Assembly (NCBI RefSeq): GCF_017876155.1
Contig: NZ_JAGINP010000014.1
Location: 124,001 to 188,000, forward strand
Length of the DNA stretch: 64,000 nt
From: Azospirillum rugosum
GTDB taxonomy: Bacteria > Pseudomonadota > Alphaproteobacteria > Azospirillales > Azospirillaceae
Direction of reading: 5' to 3'
Shown: piece by piece, positions 24,465-32,267 of the stretch
How the letters are laid out: the number at the start of each line of letters is the position of its first letter
Numbering within the stretch: the stretch's first letter is position 1
Made by a program: the position numbers and the translations under genes
Notes under the pieces: generated by a model
Databases searched by the model: none
Told to the model about the DNA's origin: nothing
The model's input: the letters and a program-made list of their open reading frames with translations, nothing else

Positions 24465-24833
24465 TCACTCGATGTTCGCGGAGGTCACGCCGGTGTTCTT
24501 GTTCCAGCGCAGCGTCAGCTTGGAAATTTGGCAGAGGTTCAGGTCTTGCCAGACCGCCGATTCGCCGTCGTCGTAGATCACCTTCATGTCCCACTTGCAG
24601 GTCTTTTCCGCCTTGGCGAAGCTCAGCTCGAAGGACTCGCCATTGTCCAGCATATCGCGGCCAAGCACATCCTCGTCCCATTTTTCGTTGTCGCTTTCGC
24701 TGACGTAGATGTGCTTCAGCGGATAGCCGGTCTTGTTGACGATGGTGAAGTCCTGCTGGCCGGCCTGGGCGGCGCCATGGAGGATGAACAGGGAAGCGGC
24801 GGCCACGGCAACCTTGGTGAGAATGGCTTTCAC
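24465..24833 (-). CDS. Small secreted protein of unknown function, inserted antisense in the exporter operon
   Basis: A 122-residue protein. Residues 1-24 are a Sec signal peptide (KAILTKVAVAAASLFILHGAAQA) with cleavage after AQA. The mature part starts GQQDFTIVNKTGYPLKHIYVS and contains ...KTCKWDMKVIYDDGESAVW and LNLCQISKLTLRWN; it is beta-rich with two cysteines that could pair. The start is GTG at 24833, chosen because AAGGAG stands seven bases before it; an ATG eight codons upstream lacks this. I recognise the sequence type as a common alphaproteobacterial periplasmic family but know no function. It reads against the operon and lies where a permease gene would be expected. Confidence 0.82.
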   Translation of the reverse strand: MKAILTKVAVAAASLFILHGAAQAGQQDFTIVNKTGYPLKHIYVSESDNEKWDEDVLGRDMLDNGESFELSFAKAEKTCKWDMKVIYDDGESAVWQDLNLCQISKLTLRWNKNTGVTSANIE

Positions 24834-25002
24834 GGAATAACTCCTTGGGGAGGACATATGATGCGCGGATGGTTGCGGCAGAGTTAAATCGTCGTCAATT
24901 CGAATTTGCGCAAAAGTGGCACGAAATATTTTTCGTGATGTTTCCGATGGTAAATAATGTGTCTGGATTTAAACAATACACCCAAAGATTGGGCAGGATG
25001 AC

Positions 25003-26136
25003 ATGGTTCAATTCTCCGTCGCACGCTTCGTGGCGGTGATGGTGAAGGAGTTCATCCAGATGCGCCGCGACCGGCTGACCTTCGCCATGATGGTGGGGGT
25101 GCCGATCCTGCAGCTGATCCTGTTCGGCTTCGCCATCAACTCCGACCCCAAGCACCTGCCGACGGCGGTGCTGAGCGCCGACAACAGCCCGTTTTCCCGC
25201 ACGCTGGTCGCCGCCATGGCGAATTCCGGCTATTTCGACGTGACCCGCGCGGTCGCGGGGGAGGCGGAGCTGGGACGGCTGCTGGCGGAAGGCACGGTGC
25301 AGTTCGCCGTGACCATCCCGGCGGAGTTCTCCCGCGACCTGCAGCGGGGCGCCCGGCCGGTGCTGCTGGTGGAGGCCGACGCCACCGACCCGGCGGCGAC
25401 CAGCAACGCGCTGGCGGCCCTGACCACCATCGCGCGCCAGGCGCTCGACCCGGAGCTGAAGGGGCCGCTGCTGGCGCTGCGCTCCGCGCCCGACCCGGTG
25501 GAACTGCGCGTCCACCGCCGCTACAACCCGGAGGGCATCACCCAGTACAACGTCGTCCCCGGCCTGATGGGCGTGGTGCTGACCATGACCATGGTGATGA
25601 TGACCGCGCTGGCCGTGACCCGCGAGCGGGAGCGCGGCACGATGGAGAACCTGCTGGCCATGCCCGTGCGCCCGTTCGAGGTGATGCTGGGCAAGATCGT
25701 GCCCTTCATCCTGGTCGGCTACATCCAGGTGGTGATCATCGTGCTGGCGGCGCGGGCGCTGTTCGGCGTGCCGATCATGGGCAGCCTCGCCCTGCTGTCG
25801 GCGGTGCTGGTCCTGTTCATCGCCGCCAACCTCGCCGTCGGCTTCACCTTCTCCACAGTGGCGAAGAACCAGCTGCAGGCCATGCAGATGTCCTTCTTCT
25901 TCTTTCTGCCGTCGATGCTGCTGTCGGGCTTCATGTTCCCGTTCCGCGGCATGCCCGGCTGGGCGCAGGCGGTGGGGGAGGTGCTGCCGCTGACCCACTT
26001 CCTGCGCATCGTCCGCGGCATCCTTCTGAAGGGAAACGGTGCGGCGGAGATCGCGTCGGAGGTGGTGCCCCTGCTGATCTTCCTGGTTGTGGTCACGATT
26101 GTCGCCCTGAAGCGCTACCGCCAGACATTGGATTGA
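25003..26136 (+). CDS. ABC-2 type exporter permease (YbhS/YbhR family)
   Basis: A 377-residue permease. An N-terminal membrane helix (MRRDRLTFAMMVGVPILQLILFGFAI) is followed by a large periplasmic domain (about 50-175), then five helices: VVPGLMGVVLTMTMVMMTALAVT, IVPFILVGYIQVVIIVLAA, SLALLSAVLVLFIAANLAVGF, MSFFFFLPSMLLSGFMFPF and LLIFLVVVTIVAL. The RERERGTMENLLAMPVRPFEVMLGK motif is the family coupling helix. AGGA stands five bases before the ATG. The gene is separated from its ATPase by 624 bases and an opposite-strand gene, and follows an AT-rich stretch that may hold its own promoter. Related systems encode two permeases; only one is seen here. Confidence 0.92.
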   Translation: MVQFSVARFVAVMVKEFIQMRRDRLTFAMMVGVPILQLILFGFAINSDPKHLPTAVLSADNSPFSRTLVAAMANSGYFDVTRAVAGEAELGRLLAEGTVQFAVTIPAEFSRDLQRGARPVLLVEADATDPAATSNALAALTTIARQALDPELKGPLLALRSAPDPVELRVHRRYNPEGITQYNVVPGLMGVVLTMTMVMMTALAVTRERERGTMENLLAMPVRPFEVMLGKIVPFILVGYIQVVIIVLAARALFGVPIMGSLALLSAVLVLFIAANLAVGFTFSTVAKNQLQAMQMSFFFFLPSMLLSGFMFPFRGMPGWAQAVGEVLPLTHFLRIVRGILLKGNGAAEIASEVVPLLIFLVVVTIVALKRYRQTLD

Positions 26137-26320
26137 TCCGTACTGGCTTGATTTGCGGGCCGGCGATGGCGCCTCCACCCGAATCGCGCGCTCCACGGAC
26201 GTGGCGTGAACTTGGCTGTAAAGTCCTTTGATGCGGTAAGTCAAACGCGGCTGTGACACCAGCGTGAGCCTCACTTTTCGTTAACCGTTATTCGATTTAA
26301 TCTTTCCCCAATCACGGCCG

Positions 26321-27292
26321 ATGGGGAAAGCGATGCGGCGCTTGGCGGTTGGTTTGCTGATGGCGGGCATGGTCGTCGTCGCCCTGACGGCCGCACTGAC
26401 GGCCGATGCCGAGGCCGGGACGGCGAAGAGGAAGAAGCACGCGCCGCCGCCGCCCAACTCCATCGCCTGGAGCCAGGTGAACGGCCCCTCCTTCGGGCCG
26501 GCGCAGTCCATCGGCGGCTACGCCGCCGGCTGCATCACCGGGGCGCAGCCGCTGGCCGGCGAGGGCACCGGCTACCAGGTGATCCGCATGTCGCGCCAGC
26601 GCTACTACGGCCACCCGGAGCTGATCGACTACCTGAAGGATTTCGGGCGCAAGGTCGCCGCCGCCGGGCTGGGCAGCGCGCTGGTCGGCGACATGGGCCA
26701 GGCGCGCGGCGGACCGATGAGCTTCGGCCACGCCAGCCACCAGATGGGGCTGGACGCCGACGTCTGGCTGCGGCTCGACCTGCCGCCCATGGGCCGCAAC
26801 GCGCGGGAGAGCGTCACCGAGGTCAAGTATGTCGATTACGGCCGGATGCGCGTCAACGCGGACTGGTCGGACCGCCAGGCCCAGATGATCCGGATCGCCG
26901 CCTCCGACCCGCGCGTCGCGCGCATCTTCATCAACCCGGCCATCAAGGCCGCCATGTGCCGGCACCCCTGGCCGAGCCGGGACTTCCTGCACAAGCTGCG
27001 GCCCTGGCACGGGCACGACGGGCACATGCACATCCGCCTGCACTGCCCGGCCGGAAGCCCCTTGTGCGAAGACCAGAAGGACGCGCCCGACGGCGACGGC
27101 TGCGGCGGGGAGCTGACCTCCTGGCTCGGCTCGGTCTATCCGCTGGTCGAGAGGCACGAGGGCAAGCCCCAGCCGCGCTACGTCAACATGCCGGCGGCCT
27201 GCCGGGCGGTGCTGCGCGCCGGCGGCACGCGGGTGGCGGCGGCGGATGGCCTGCCGTCGGGGGACGCGTCCTCCGAGAAGGCCGTGCGCTGA
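26321..27292 (+). CDS. mepA: Penicillin-insensitive murein DD-endopeptidase
   Basis: A zinc-dependent LAS-family peptidase that cuts D-Ala-mDAP cross-links in the periplasm. The 323 residues begin with a signal peptide (RRLAVGLLMAGMVVVALTAALTADAEA). The zinc-site motifs are FGHASHQMGLDADVWL near residue 140 (His and Asp ligands) and WHGHDGHMHIRLHCP near residue 230. Several cysteines (ITGAQ-preceding C, AMCRHP, LHCPAGSPLC, GDGCGG) match the disulfides of MepA. It stands alone; its neighbours are unrelated. Confidence 0.93.
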   Translation: MGKAMRRLAVGLLMAGMVVVALTAALTADAEAGTAKRKKHAPPPPNSIAWSQVNGPSFGPAQSIGGYAAGCITGAQPLAGEGTGYQVIRMSRQRYYGHPELIDYLKDFGRKVAAAGLGSALVGDMGQARGGPMSFGHASHQMGLDADVWLRLDLPPMGRNARESVTEVKYVDYGRMRVNADWSDRQAQMIRIAASDPRVARIFINPAIKAAMCRHPWPSRDFLHKLRPWHGHDGHMHIRLHCPAGSPLCEDQKDAPDGDGCGGELTSWLGSVYPLVERHEGKPQPRYVNMPAACRAVLRAGGTRVAAADGLPSGDASSEKAVR

Positions 27293-27436
27293 ACCATCGC
27301 AGACTTTTACCCTTGCATGAAATTAATGCCCGATTAACTTGAGCATCGGCGATCATTCGAACGCCGGGCGAGGGTGCGGACGCGCCCTCAACCGGCGGAC
27401 GGTGTCCTCCGCAAGGATCGGGGCAGGCGCAGGGTC

Positions 27437-28423
27437 ATGACCGATAAGACCAACACCACCGCCCATACCACAGCCGACGACGCGGGCGCGCCCCGCCTCA
27501 ACCTCAAGACCCGCCTCCACGCCTGGTGGGAGGGCTACGACCTGTCCGGGGTGAAGGGACGGAAGGGGGACGGAAGCGAGGAGCACGCCGTCCCGGCCGC
27601 GGCACCTCCGCCGCCCCCCTCTCCGTCCCATGGGCCGGGCGTCAACCGCTGGGGCAAGCCGCTGTGGACCGCCACCCGGATCGAGGTGGCGGAGAAGCTG
27701 TGGGGCGAGGGGTTCAACACGCCCGGCGGCCACGACCACATCCCCTATCTGGTGAAGCCGCTGGGCCTGAACCCGGCCATGAGCGTGCTCGACCTGTCCG
27801 CCGGGCTCGGCGGCACCAGCCGCGTGATGGCCAGCAAGTACGGCTGCTGGGTCACCGGGCTGGAGGCGTCGGAGGCGCTGGCGAAGGAGGGCATGGTCCG
27901 CTCCTTCAAGGTGGGGCTGGAGAAGAAGGCGCCCGTCGAGACCTACGACCCGGAGCGCTTCAGCTACCCCAAGCGCGTGGACGCCATCTTCTACAAGGAG
28001 GGCATGTTCTCCGTCGCCGACAAGGAGCAGATGTTCGACGGCATGGAGATGGCGCTGAAGCCGCGCGGCCACCTGTTGATGACCGACTATGTCGTCGACC
28101 CGTCGATGGCCGGTGCCCGCGCCGTCCAGCAATGGTGCGACAAGGAGCCGATGCAGCCGCACCTCTGGTCGAAGGAGCGCATGGCCGCCGCCTTCGCGCA
28201 GCGCAACCTCGACCTGCGAATTGCCGAGGACATCACCGACACCCACCGCACAGCCATCGTCGCGGCCATCCAGGGGCTGGTCGACCATCTGGAGCGCCAC
28301 CACCTGGACCGCGACACCAAGATCGCCGTGATGGACGAGGTGGAGATGTGGGTCCGCCGCGTCGCCGCGCTGGAGGCCGGCATGAAGGTCTTCCGCTTCT
28401 ACGCGCTGAAGCCCGCGGAATAG
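27437..28423 (+). CDS. Class I SAM-dependent methyltransferase
   Basis: A 328-residue protein. After an N-terminal extension with a proline-rich run near residues 55-65, a Rossmann methyltransferase domain starts at about residue 110: MSVLDLSAGLGGTSRVMAS is motif I and binds S-adenosylmethionine, VTGLEASEALAKEG is the acidic loop after beta2, and DAIFYKEGMFSVADKEQMFDGMEMALKPRGHLLMTDYVVD are motifs II-III. This resembles the UbiE/phosphoethanolamine methyltransferase superfamily, but the substrate is not evident. The ATG at 27437 is preceded by AGGG. It is a single-gene unit, 144 bases after mepA. Confidence 0.85.
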   Translation: MTDKTNTTAHTTADDAGAPRLNLKTRLHAWWEGYDLSGVKGRKGDGSEEHAVPAAAPPPPPSPSHGPGVNRWGKPLWTATRIEVAEKLWGEGFNTPGGHDHIPYLVKPLGLNPAMSVLDLSAGLGGTSRVMASKYGCWVTGLEASEALAKEGMVRSFKVGLEKKAPVETYDPERFSYPKRVDAIFYKEGMFSVADKEQMFDGMEMALKPRGHLLMTDYVVDPSMAGARAVQQWCDKEPMQPHLWSKERMAAAFAQRNLDLRIAEDITDTHRTAIVAAIQGLVDHLERHHLDRDTKIAVMDEVEMWVRRVAALEAGMKVFRFYALKPAE

Positions 28424-28532
28424 GCGGAAAAAGGACGTTTCCCGTCGCTTTCTCTATCCGTTGACACCGGGGATGCGCCGCACTATGGTGCGCGCCTTCG
28501 ATCGAGCCGCCGACCGACCAGGATGAAGAATT

Positions 28533-28658
28533 ATGAAGATCGTTAACTCGCTGAAGTCGATGAAGACGCGCCACAAGGCCTGCCGCGTGATCCGCCGCAA
28601 GGGCCGCGTCTACGTCATCAACAAGCAGAACCCGCGCTTCAAGGCCCGCCAGGGCTGA
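28533..28658 (+). CDS. rpmJ: Ribosomal protein bL36
   Basis: A 41-residue basic protein, MKIVNSLKSMKTRHKACRVI then RRKGRVYVINKQNPRFKARQG, which is the long alphaproteobacterial bL36 form. Only one cysteine remains, so the four-ligand zinc ribbon of the other L36 type is absent. It sits in the 50S subunit near 23S rRNA. AGGATG lies about nine bases upstream of the ATG. A strong terminator follows at 28708-28750, so it is transcribed alone. Confidence 0.96.
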   Translation: MKIVNSLKSMKTRHKACRVIRRKGRVYVINKQNPRFKARQG

Positions 28659-28707
28659 TACCGGCGGCCGGGTCCGCCCGGCCGACGAGCACAGGTGTGA
28701 TGCACGC

Positions 28708-28750
28708 GACGCCGCGCCGTTCCCCTGGGACGGCGCGGCGTCGCGTTTTT
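28708..28750 (+). terminator. Rho-independent terminator after rpmJ
   Basis: GACGCCGCGCCGT and ACGGCGCGGCGTC form a perfect 13-bp stem with a nine-base loop, followed by GCGTTTTT. Confidence 0.93.
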
Positions 28751-28832
28751 GCATTCACGATTCGCACGCGGTGGGCGAACAGGGTATAAGCTCCGGCCAT
28801 TGAGGCGCGCTTTGACCGTTCGGAGCCTATCG

Positions 28833-29327
28833 ATGACGCGAAGCCTGGACCTCGGCTGCGGTCCGCACCCGAAGAACCCCTTCTCGGCGAACGAGGTGTT
28901 CGGCATCGACGTGATGCCCCACGCGACGCCCAACATCCGGACGGCCGATCTGGCGGTCGAGCCCATTCCCTTCGACAGCGATTCCTTCGACTACGTCACC
29001 GCTTTCGACGTCATCGAGCATATTCCGCGCGTCGTCTATCTGCCGGCCCGGCGGAACAGCTTCATCGAACTGATGGACGAGATTCACCGGGTCCTGAAGG
29101 TCGGCGGGCTGTTCTTCGCCCAGACCCCGGCCTATCCGCACGCGGAGGCCTTTCAGGACCCGACCCACGTCAACATCATCACCGAGAACACCTTCCCCCT
29201 GTATTTCGACGACCGGCACCGCTGGGCCTCGTCCTACGGGTTCAAGGGGGCGTTCAAGGTGCTGTCCCAGGAATGGCGGGAGTTCCACCTGCTGACCACC
29301 CTCCAGAAGGTGCCGGCCCCGGCCTGA
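28833..29327 (+). CDS. Small class I SAM-dependent methyltransferase
   Basis: A 164-residue protein with the core methyltransferase fold: RSLDLGCGPHPKNPF is motif I, VFGIDVMPHATPNIRTADLAVEPIPFDSDSFDYVTAFDVIEHIPRV gives the post-I and II regions, and EIHRVLKVGGLFFAQTPAYPH is motif III. Such short enzymes often act on cell-surface sugars or lipids, but no substrate is indicated. The start at 28833 has GGAG nine bases upstream. It is followed by glcD after 143 bases. Confidence 0.85.
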   Translation: MTRSLDLGCGPHPKNPFSANEVFGIDVMPHATPNIRTADLAVEPIPFDSDSFDYVTAFDVIEHIPRVVYLPARRNSFIELMDEIHRVLKVGGLFFAQTPAYPHAEAFQDPTHVNIITENTFPLYFDDRHRWASSYGFKGAFKVLSQEWREFHLLTTLQKVPAPA

Positions 29328-29470
29328 CGGCCTGCCGCGTCCGGGGCAACGCCCTGGGCGAACGCGCCGCACAAGCGGGGGCTGGAATTGTGCGGTGATC
29401 CGGTGTTAGCTGTGGGACGGAACGCCGCGGGAACAATCCGGGCGACGGAACATGGGGGAGGAGGCCGGCC

Positions 29471-30958
29471 ATGCGAATGCCCGAGCCCGACGCCGGCGTC
29501 ATCGCGCGCCGGCGCGAGATCGTGTCCGCGCTGCGCGCGATCGTGCCCGGCGAGGGCGTGATCGTCGACGAGAGCGAGCTGCGCGCCTACGAGTGCGACG
29601 GGCTGACCGCCTATCGCCAGCTTCCCATGGTCGTCGTCCTGCCCAGCACGACCGAGCAGGTCAGCCAGGTGCTGCGGACCTGCAAGGAGATGGGGGTGAA
29701 GGTCGTGCCGCGCGGGGCCGGCACCTCGCTGTCCGGCGGGGCGCTGCCGCTGGCCGACGGCGTGCTGCTGGGCATGGGCAAGTTCAACCGCATCCTCGAC
29801 CTCGACTTCGCGAATCGCTGCGCCGTGGTCCAGCCGGGGGTGACCAACCTCGGCATCTCCAACGCGGTGGCGCATGAGGGCTTCTATTACGCGCCCGATC
29901 CCTCAAGCCAGATCGCCTGCACCATCGGCGGCAACATCGCGGAGAATTCCGGCGGCGTGCATTGCCTGAAATACGGGCTGACCACCAACAACGTGCTTGG
30001 GCTGGAGATGGTGCTGATGGACGGCACCATCCTGCGGCTGGGCGGCCGGCACCTGGACGCCGGCGGCTACGACCTGATGGGCGTCATCACCGGCTCCGAA
30101 GGTCTGCTGGGGGTGGTGACGGAGGTCACCGTGCGCATCCTGAAGAAGCCGGCGACCGCGCGGGCCGTGCTGATCGGCTTCCCGACCAGCGAGCAGGGTG
30201 GCGACTGCGTGGCCGCCATCATCGCCGCGGGCATCATCCCCGGCGGCATGGAGATGATGGACAAGCCCGCCATCCACGCGGCGGAGGACTTCGTCCACGC
30301 CGGCTACCCGCTGGACGTCGAGGCGCTGCTGATCGTCGAACTCGACGGCCCGCCGGCCGAGGTGGACCACCTGATCGAGCGGGTGGAGGCCATCGCGCAT
30401 TCCAAGGGCTGCTGCTACTCCCGCGTCTCGACGTCGGAGGAGGAGCGGCTGGCCTTCTGGGCCGGGCGCAAGGCGGCTTTCCCGGCGGTCGGGCGCATCA
30501 GCCCCGACTATTACTGCATGGACGGCACGATCCCGCGCAAGGCGCTGCCGCTGGTGCTCCAGCGCATGAACGAGATGTCGGAGAAGCACGGGCTGCGCGT
30601 CGCCAACGTCTTCCACGCCGGCGACGGCAACCTGCACCCGCTGATCCTCTACGACGCCAACAAGCCCGGCGAGCTGGAAAAGGCGGAGGAGTTCGGCAAC
30701 GACATCCTGCGCCTGTGCGTGGAGGTCGGCGGCGTGCTGACCGGCGAGCATGGCGTGGGCGTGGAAAAGCGCGACCTGATGACCGACCAGTTCGCGCCCG
30801 TCGACCTGGAGCAGCAGCAGCGCCTGAAATGCGCCTTCGACCCCGACGGGCTGCTGAACCCCGGCAAGGTCTTCCCGACGCTGCACCGCTGCGCCGAGCT
30901 GGGCCGCCTGCACGTCCACAAGGGGGAGCTGCGCTTCCCCGACATTCCGCGTTTCTGA
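29471..30958 (+). CDS. glcD: Glycolate oxidase FAD-linked subunit GlcD
   Basis: This is the catalytic subunit of membrane-associated glycolate dehydrogenase, which oxidises glycolate to glyoxylate. The 495-residue protein has the FAD-binding PCMH domain (VVLPSTTEQVSQVLRTCKE, VVPRGAGTSLSGGALP, QIACTIGGNIAENSGGVHCLKYG, GSEGLLGVVTEVTVRIL) and the C-terminal domain with VANVFHAGDGNLHPLILYD and GVLTGEHGVGVEKR, whose histidines bind substrate. GGAGG lies just before the ATG. It leads a tight glcDEF operon (10 bases to glcE). Confidence 0.96.
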   Translation: MRMPEPDAGVIARRREIVSALRAIVPGEGVIVDESELRAYECDGLTAYRQLPMVVVLPSTTEQVSQVLRTCKEMGVKVVPRGAGTSLSGGALPLADGVLLGMGKFNRILDLDFANRCAVVQPGVTNLGISNAVAHEGFYYAPDPSSQIACTIGGNIAENSGGVHCLKYGLTTNNVLGLEMVLMDGTILRLGGRHLDAGGYDLMGVITGSEGLLGVVTEVTVRILKKPATARAVLIGFPTSEQGGDCVAAIIAAGIIPGGMEMMDKPAIHAAEDFVHAGYPLDVEALLIVELDGPPAEVDHLIERVEAIAHSKGCCYSRVSTSEEERLAFWAGRKAAFPAVGRISPDYYCMDGTIPRKALPLVLQRMNEMSEKHGLRVANVFHAGDGNLHPLILYDANKPGELEKAEEFGNDILRLCVEVGGVLTGEHGVGVEKRDLMTDQFAPVDLEQQQRLKCAFDPDGLLNPGKVFPTLHRCAELGRLHVHKGELRFPDIPRF

Positions 30959-30968
30959 GGGGCCGCGC

Positions 30969-32258
30969 ATGACCGTGACCACCTTCAAGCCCGAAACGGC
31001 CGAGCAGGCCGCCGAGGCCGTGCGCTGGGCCCTGTCCGAAGGGGAGCCGCTGGACGTCGCCGGCACCGGCTCCAAGCGCGAACTCGGGCGCCCGATGCAG
31101 ACCGCCTACACGCTCGACCTCTCCGGCCTCAACGGCGTCGTGGCGTATGAGCCGGAGGAGCTGGTGCTGACCGCCAGGGCCGGCACGCCGATGGCGGTGA
31201 TCCTGCCCATGCTGGCGGAAAAGCGCCAGCAGCTGGCCTTCGAGCCGCAGGACCCGGGGCCGCTGTTCGGCCGGCCGGCGGGGCAGGGGACGCTCGGCGG
31301 CGTGCTCGCCTGCGGGCTGGCGGGACCGCGCCGCATCTCCGCCGGCTCCGCCCGCGACCACGCGCTGGGCATGGAGGGGGTGAACGGCCGCGGCGAGGTC
31401 TACAAGGCCGGCGGCAAGGTCGTGAAGAACGTCACCGGCTACGACGTGCCCAAGCTGATGGCCGGCTCCTTCGGCACGCTGACCGCGCTGACCGAGGTGA
31501 CCGTGAAGGTGCTGCCGGCACCGGAGGACACCCGCACGCTGCTCCTGGCCGGCCGCGACGATGCCGCCGCTGTCGAGGCGCTGACCCGCGCGATGCAGAG
31601 CCCCCACGAGGTCTCCGGCGCCGCCCACCTGCCGGCGGACGTCGCCGCGCGGTCGGGCGTGCGCGGGGTTTCCGGGATTGGGGGTGCGGTGACCCTGGTG
31701 CGGCTGGAAGGCTTCGGCCCCTCCGTCGCCGCGCGCGTCGCCGCCCTGAAGGAGGAGCTGGGGGCCGATGCGGTGCTCGACCGCGAGGAGTCGCTGGCGG
31801 TGTGGCGGGAGATCCGGGATGTGACGTTCTTCGGCCCCCTCCCTAACCCTCCCCCGCTTCGCAGGGGAGGGGACGAATCTCCCTCCCCTGCGTCAGCGGG
31901 GGAGGGTCGGGGTGGGGGCACGGGCGAGCACCTCCTCTGGAAACTCTCCGTCCCACCCGCCGATGGTGCCCGCATCGCCGGGGCGATCCGCGACCGGCTG
32001 GACGCCGCGCTCTACTTCGACTGGGCCGGCGGCCTGCTCTGGGTCGCCACGCCATCCCCCGACTCCGCGCCGGCGATCCGCGGCCTGCTCAACGGCTCCG
32101 GCCACGCCACGCTGGTGCGGGCGCCGGACGACCTGCGGGCGTCGGTGGAGGTGTTCCAGCCCCTGCCGGAACCGCTGATGGCGCTGACCCGGCGCGTCAA
32201 GGACGGTTTTGACCCCCGCGGCATTCTCAGCCCGGGCCGCATGTACGCAGGCGTGTAA
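30969..32258 (+). CDS. glcE: Glycolate oxidase subunit GlcE with an in-frame palindromic-repeat insertion
   Basis: This is the second FAD-binding subunit of glycolate dehydrogenase. The N-terminal FAD domain is normal (PLDVAGTGSKRELGRPM, GTLGGVLACGLAGPRRISAGSARDHALGMEGVNGRGE, GGKVVKNVTGYDVPKLMAGSFGTLTALTEVTVKVLP). At about residues 290-318 a Pro/Gly/Arg-rich stretch (beginning PLPNPPPLRRGGDE, ending GEGRGGGTG) interrupts the expected passage from IRDVTFFG to LLWKLSVPP. The DNA there (31835-31919) is a copy of the C/G-rich palindromic repeat found between genes elsewhere, and the reading frame stays open across it. The 429-residue product is correspondingly long. Whether it still works is unknown. 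Confidence 0.93.
   Translation: MTVTTFKPETAEQAAEAVRWALSEGEPLDVAGTGSKRELGRPMQTAYTLDLSGLNGVVAYEPEELVLTARAGTPMAVILPMLAEKRQQLAFEPQDPGPLFGRPAGQGTLGGVLACGLAGPRRISAGSARDHALGMEGVNGRGEVYKAGGKVVKNVTGYDVPKLMAGSFGTLTALTEVTVKVLPAPEDTRTLLLAGRDDAAAVEALTRAMQSPHEVSGAAHLPADVAARSGVRGVSGIGGAVTLVRLEGFGPSVAARVAALKEELGADAVLDREESLAVWREIRDVTFFGPLPNPPPLRRGGDESPSPASAGEGRGGGTGEHLLWKLSVPPADGARIAGAIRDRLDAALYFDWAGGLLWVATPSPDSAPAIRGLLNGSGHATLVRAPDDLRASVEVFQPLPEPLMALTRRVKDGFDPRGILSPGRMYAGV
31835..31919. repeat. C/G-rich palindromic repeat inside glcE
   Basis: CCCCCTCCCTAACCCTCCCC-GCTTCGC-AGGGGAGGGGA is followed by TCCCTCCCCTGCGTCAGCGG and GGGAGGGTCGGGGTGGGGG. It is the same family as the intergenic copies at 10385-10484 and 40878-40956, but here lies in a coding frame. 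Confidence 0.88.
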
Positions 32259-32267
32259 GGGAACCTC

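Noticed and set aside
24917..24932. TGGCACGAAATATTTT upstream of the exporter permease
   Set aside because: The -24 half is good but the -12 GC is missing, and there is no activator site or nitrogen-related context.
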